From NCBI GenBank assembly GCA_008638375.1, contig CM018037.1, positions 30,885,576 through 30,949,575 on the forward strand: a stretch of 64,000 bases of DNA. The letters run 5' to 3'. Shown in pieces: positions 62,601-64,000 of this stretch. The DNA comes from Nyssa sinensis. Lineage: Eukaryota; Streptophyta; Magnoliopsida; Cornales; Nyssaceae. The position numbers and the translations under genes are program-made. Every line of letters begins with the position of its first letter. The stretch's first letter is position 1. The notes below the pieces were generated by a model, which saw only the letters and a program-made list of their open reading frames with translations, was not told where the DNA came from and did not search any database.

Positions 62601-62731
62601 TTTGAAGTATGGTTGCAGAAATATTTTTAAAAAATTTCCAGCAAAAATAATACCTTTGGAAAAACTTGATCAAGAACCTGGAGAGCACGTCTAGAATTCC
62701 AGCCATAGTATCCTCGCAACAATATGTCTGC
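59396..62731 (-). CDS. CPRD49: GDSL esterase/lipase, CPRD49-like, 5' partial
   Basis: Five exons on the minus strand: 62731-62654, 62067-61927, 61342-61266, 61174-61025 and 59609-59396. GT-AG borders and phases agree, giving 219 aa before TGA. Recognisable blocks are ADILLRGYYGWNSRRAL, then VIVYFGGNDSMGPH with the GxND block, FLSSPPVNEARL, VVDLWTAIQ, and DGVHLSAEGSKIVVEEIL with the DxxH catalytic pair. The C-terminus ends EWTFHREIQWD. These match plant SGNH hydrolases of the CPRD49/IAH1 type (about 256 aa), which hydrolyse small esters; the physiological substrate is uncertain. The first exon, about 37 residues with the nucleophile Ser, is absent from the window and should lie beyond 64000. 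The last intron ends in a (CT)n tract serving as the polypyrimidine tract. Confidence 0.9.
59613..59659 (+). repeat. (GA)n microsatellite at a splice acceptor
   Basis: About 46 bp of GA repeat. On the GDSL strand it is (CT)n immediately before CCTGCAG|G, forming the polypyrimidine tract of the last intron. Confidence 0.88.
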
Positions 62732-64000
62732 CTGCAAGTTATCATAAGAAAAGATACTATTGCATGAAATAAGAAAGAGAGAAGAAACTTAATTGCAGCA
62801 ACAAATGTAAGATTGAGCGCAATTTGTCTATTATGCATGAACATTAGATCATGTATATGTTTCACCAGAGCATCATATAGAAGAATGTACCATGGGATAC
62901 AAGAGATGATAGAATTCAATTTAATTGAATATCAAGGATGCTAGAAGATTTTAATTGGGTGTTCCGTTTTATATGATTTTTGAAAACTACTTCAAAATAA
63001 AAATTAGCAATTCATGCGAAGTGGCTAATGTTAAGCAAGTTCAATTTTTATTAAGATTTCACGAAACTTGGGATGCTTGAATGGTCATCCACATTAATTG
63101 AAGATCACAAGTTTTTAAAGTTTTACCATTAAAAAGCAATCCCCTAAGAAGAAATCACTAATCTAAAAGAAGTGATGGGAATGATATCACTAACTCCACA
63201 AGATGTTGAATAAAACTATTTTTACTTGGAGTTGCTTATTGGCAAAAACATTTAACTTATGTCAATGGGAAGAGGGGGATCCCACCTCCAATCTGCAGTG
63301 AATCAGGAAATGTTTCCAACTTTATGCATAAAATCAGTGAAATTTGGATTTGGACAAGTCATCTGAATTCAAATAAGAAAAGATTAGGTTGAAAAGTTAG
63401 AATATTCAGTCAAATTCGGGGGAAAAAATGGGATTTGAAACTTTGGAAAAAATCGGTTCTTTTATATTTTTTATTAATTTGGGAATAAATTTGGCCAATT
63501 TTTTCATAAATTCAGGCACATTCGGTCAAATTTTGGTGAAATTTGGAAAAAAGTATAAATCTTAAAAGAAAATTATGAGTTTTCAAATTCATAAAAAAGT
63601 CAGGAAAAAAATTGAAAAACTCGAATTTAGATTGAATTTCTGATCCAAGTAGTTTATTAGTCATATGATCCAAAGAAATGTTTTGTTTTTTTTTTCATTA
63701 TATGTAAAGGACACTAATCTAACACATCACTAACCAACCATAACAAGCCCTTCTGGTGAAGTCAAGTATGATAAACGTACAAAAGGATTTGTGAAGGACC
63801 AATCAAAATTCACTTTGACTTACAAATTATGTATCCTTGAATTCTAAGTAACCAAACTATCTTGTCTTTGAGCCTCCTAAACCTTATTAAGGATTAAAAT
63901 ATTTATTTTAAGTTAGCTTAGCAACACCAAAAGTTAAAAAGGTCACACCCAATTTTCAAACCAGTTTCCTTCCCCTTCAATTTACAAAAGAGAAGAAAGG
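62732..64000 (-). other. Probable intron 1 of the GDSL gene
   Basis: The coding frame enters exon 2 at 62731 through an AG acceptor, so this region should be intronic. I searched both strands for the expected first exon with the nucleophile Ser motif and did not see it. No other gene or clear repeat was recognised. Confidence 0.5.

Overview
This is nuclear genomic DNA of a flowering plant, most likely a eudicot. The evidence is intron-split genes with GT-AG junctions, plant-specific protein families (a CRINKLY4-related receptor kinase, EF-hand-like PI-PLCs without a PH domain, ELF4), AT-rich intergenic DNA, and many short decayed transposon pieces. I see no prokaryotic, organellar or viral gene block. 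The species cannot be named from the sequence alone.

Layout, left to right. (1) 3-4411 (+): the end of a HAD/NLI-interacting-factor-type phosphatase-like gene, 5' truncated by the window edge. (2) 4412-14926: repeat-rich intergenic DNA with a foldback element, a hAT-like fragment and a tRNA-related SINE-like copy. (3) 14927-17296 (+): an intronless CRINKLY4-related receptor-like kinase, CCR3 type. (4) 17297-22038: intergenic, with two more foldback elements, one flanked by a 10-bp direct repeat. (5) 29328-22039 (-): a nine-exon PI-specific phospholipase C of the PLC2/PLC7 type with two single-base insertions in its C2 exons. (6) 29329-32429: a foldback element carrying a nested hAT-like MITE, plus other MITEs. 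(7) 37501-32430 (-): a second, intact nine-exon PLC (584 aa, PLC6-like), in tandem with the first. (8) 37502-46748: about 9 kb of repeats, including a two-level tandem array capped by a tRNA-like SINE head and an LTR remnant. (9) 46749-51022 (+): an eight-exon secretory-pathway cyclophilin. (10) 56706-56239 (-): an intronless EARLY FLOWERING 4 gene. (11) 58800-59130: a probable solo LTR. (12) 62731-59396 (-): a GDSL esterase/lipase of the CPRD49 type, whose first exon lies beyond the right edge.

The genes are not an operon-like functional unit, but their order looks conserved. From memory, Arabidopsis At3g55920-At3g55960 carries a cyclophilin, PLC7, CCR3 and a HAD protein, while the related chromosome 2 block carries ELF4 (At2g40080) and PLC6 (At2g40116). 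This window appears to hold the unfractionated set. I found no convincing new biological system. The most informative observations are the broken C2 domain of the first PLC, the SINE-headed tandem array, the dated nested transposon insertion, and a run of 22 C just inside a PLC splice donor.
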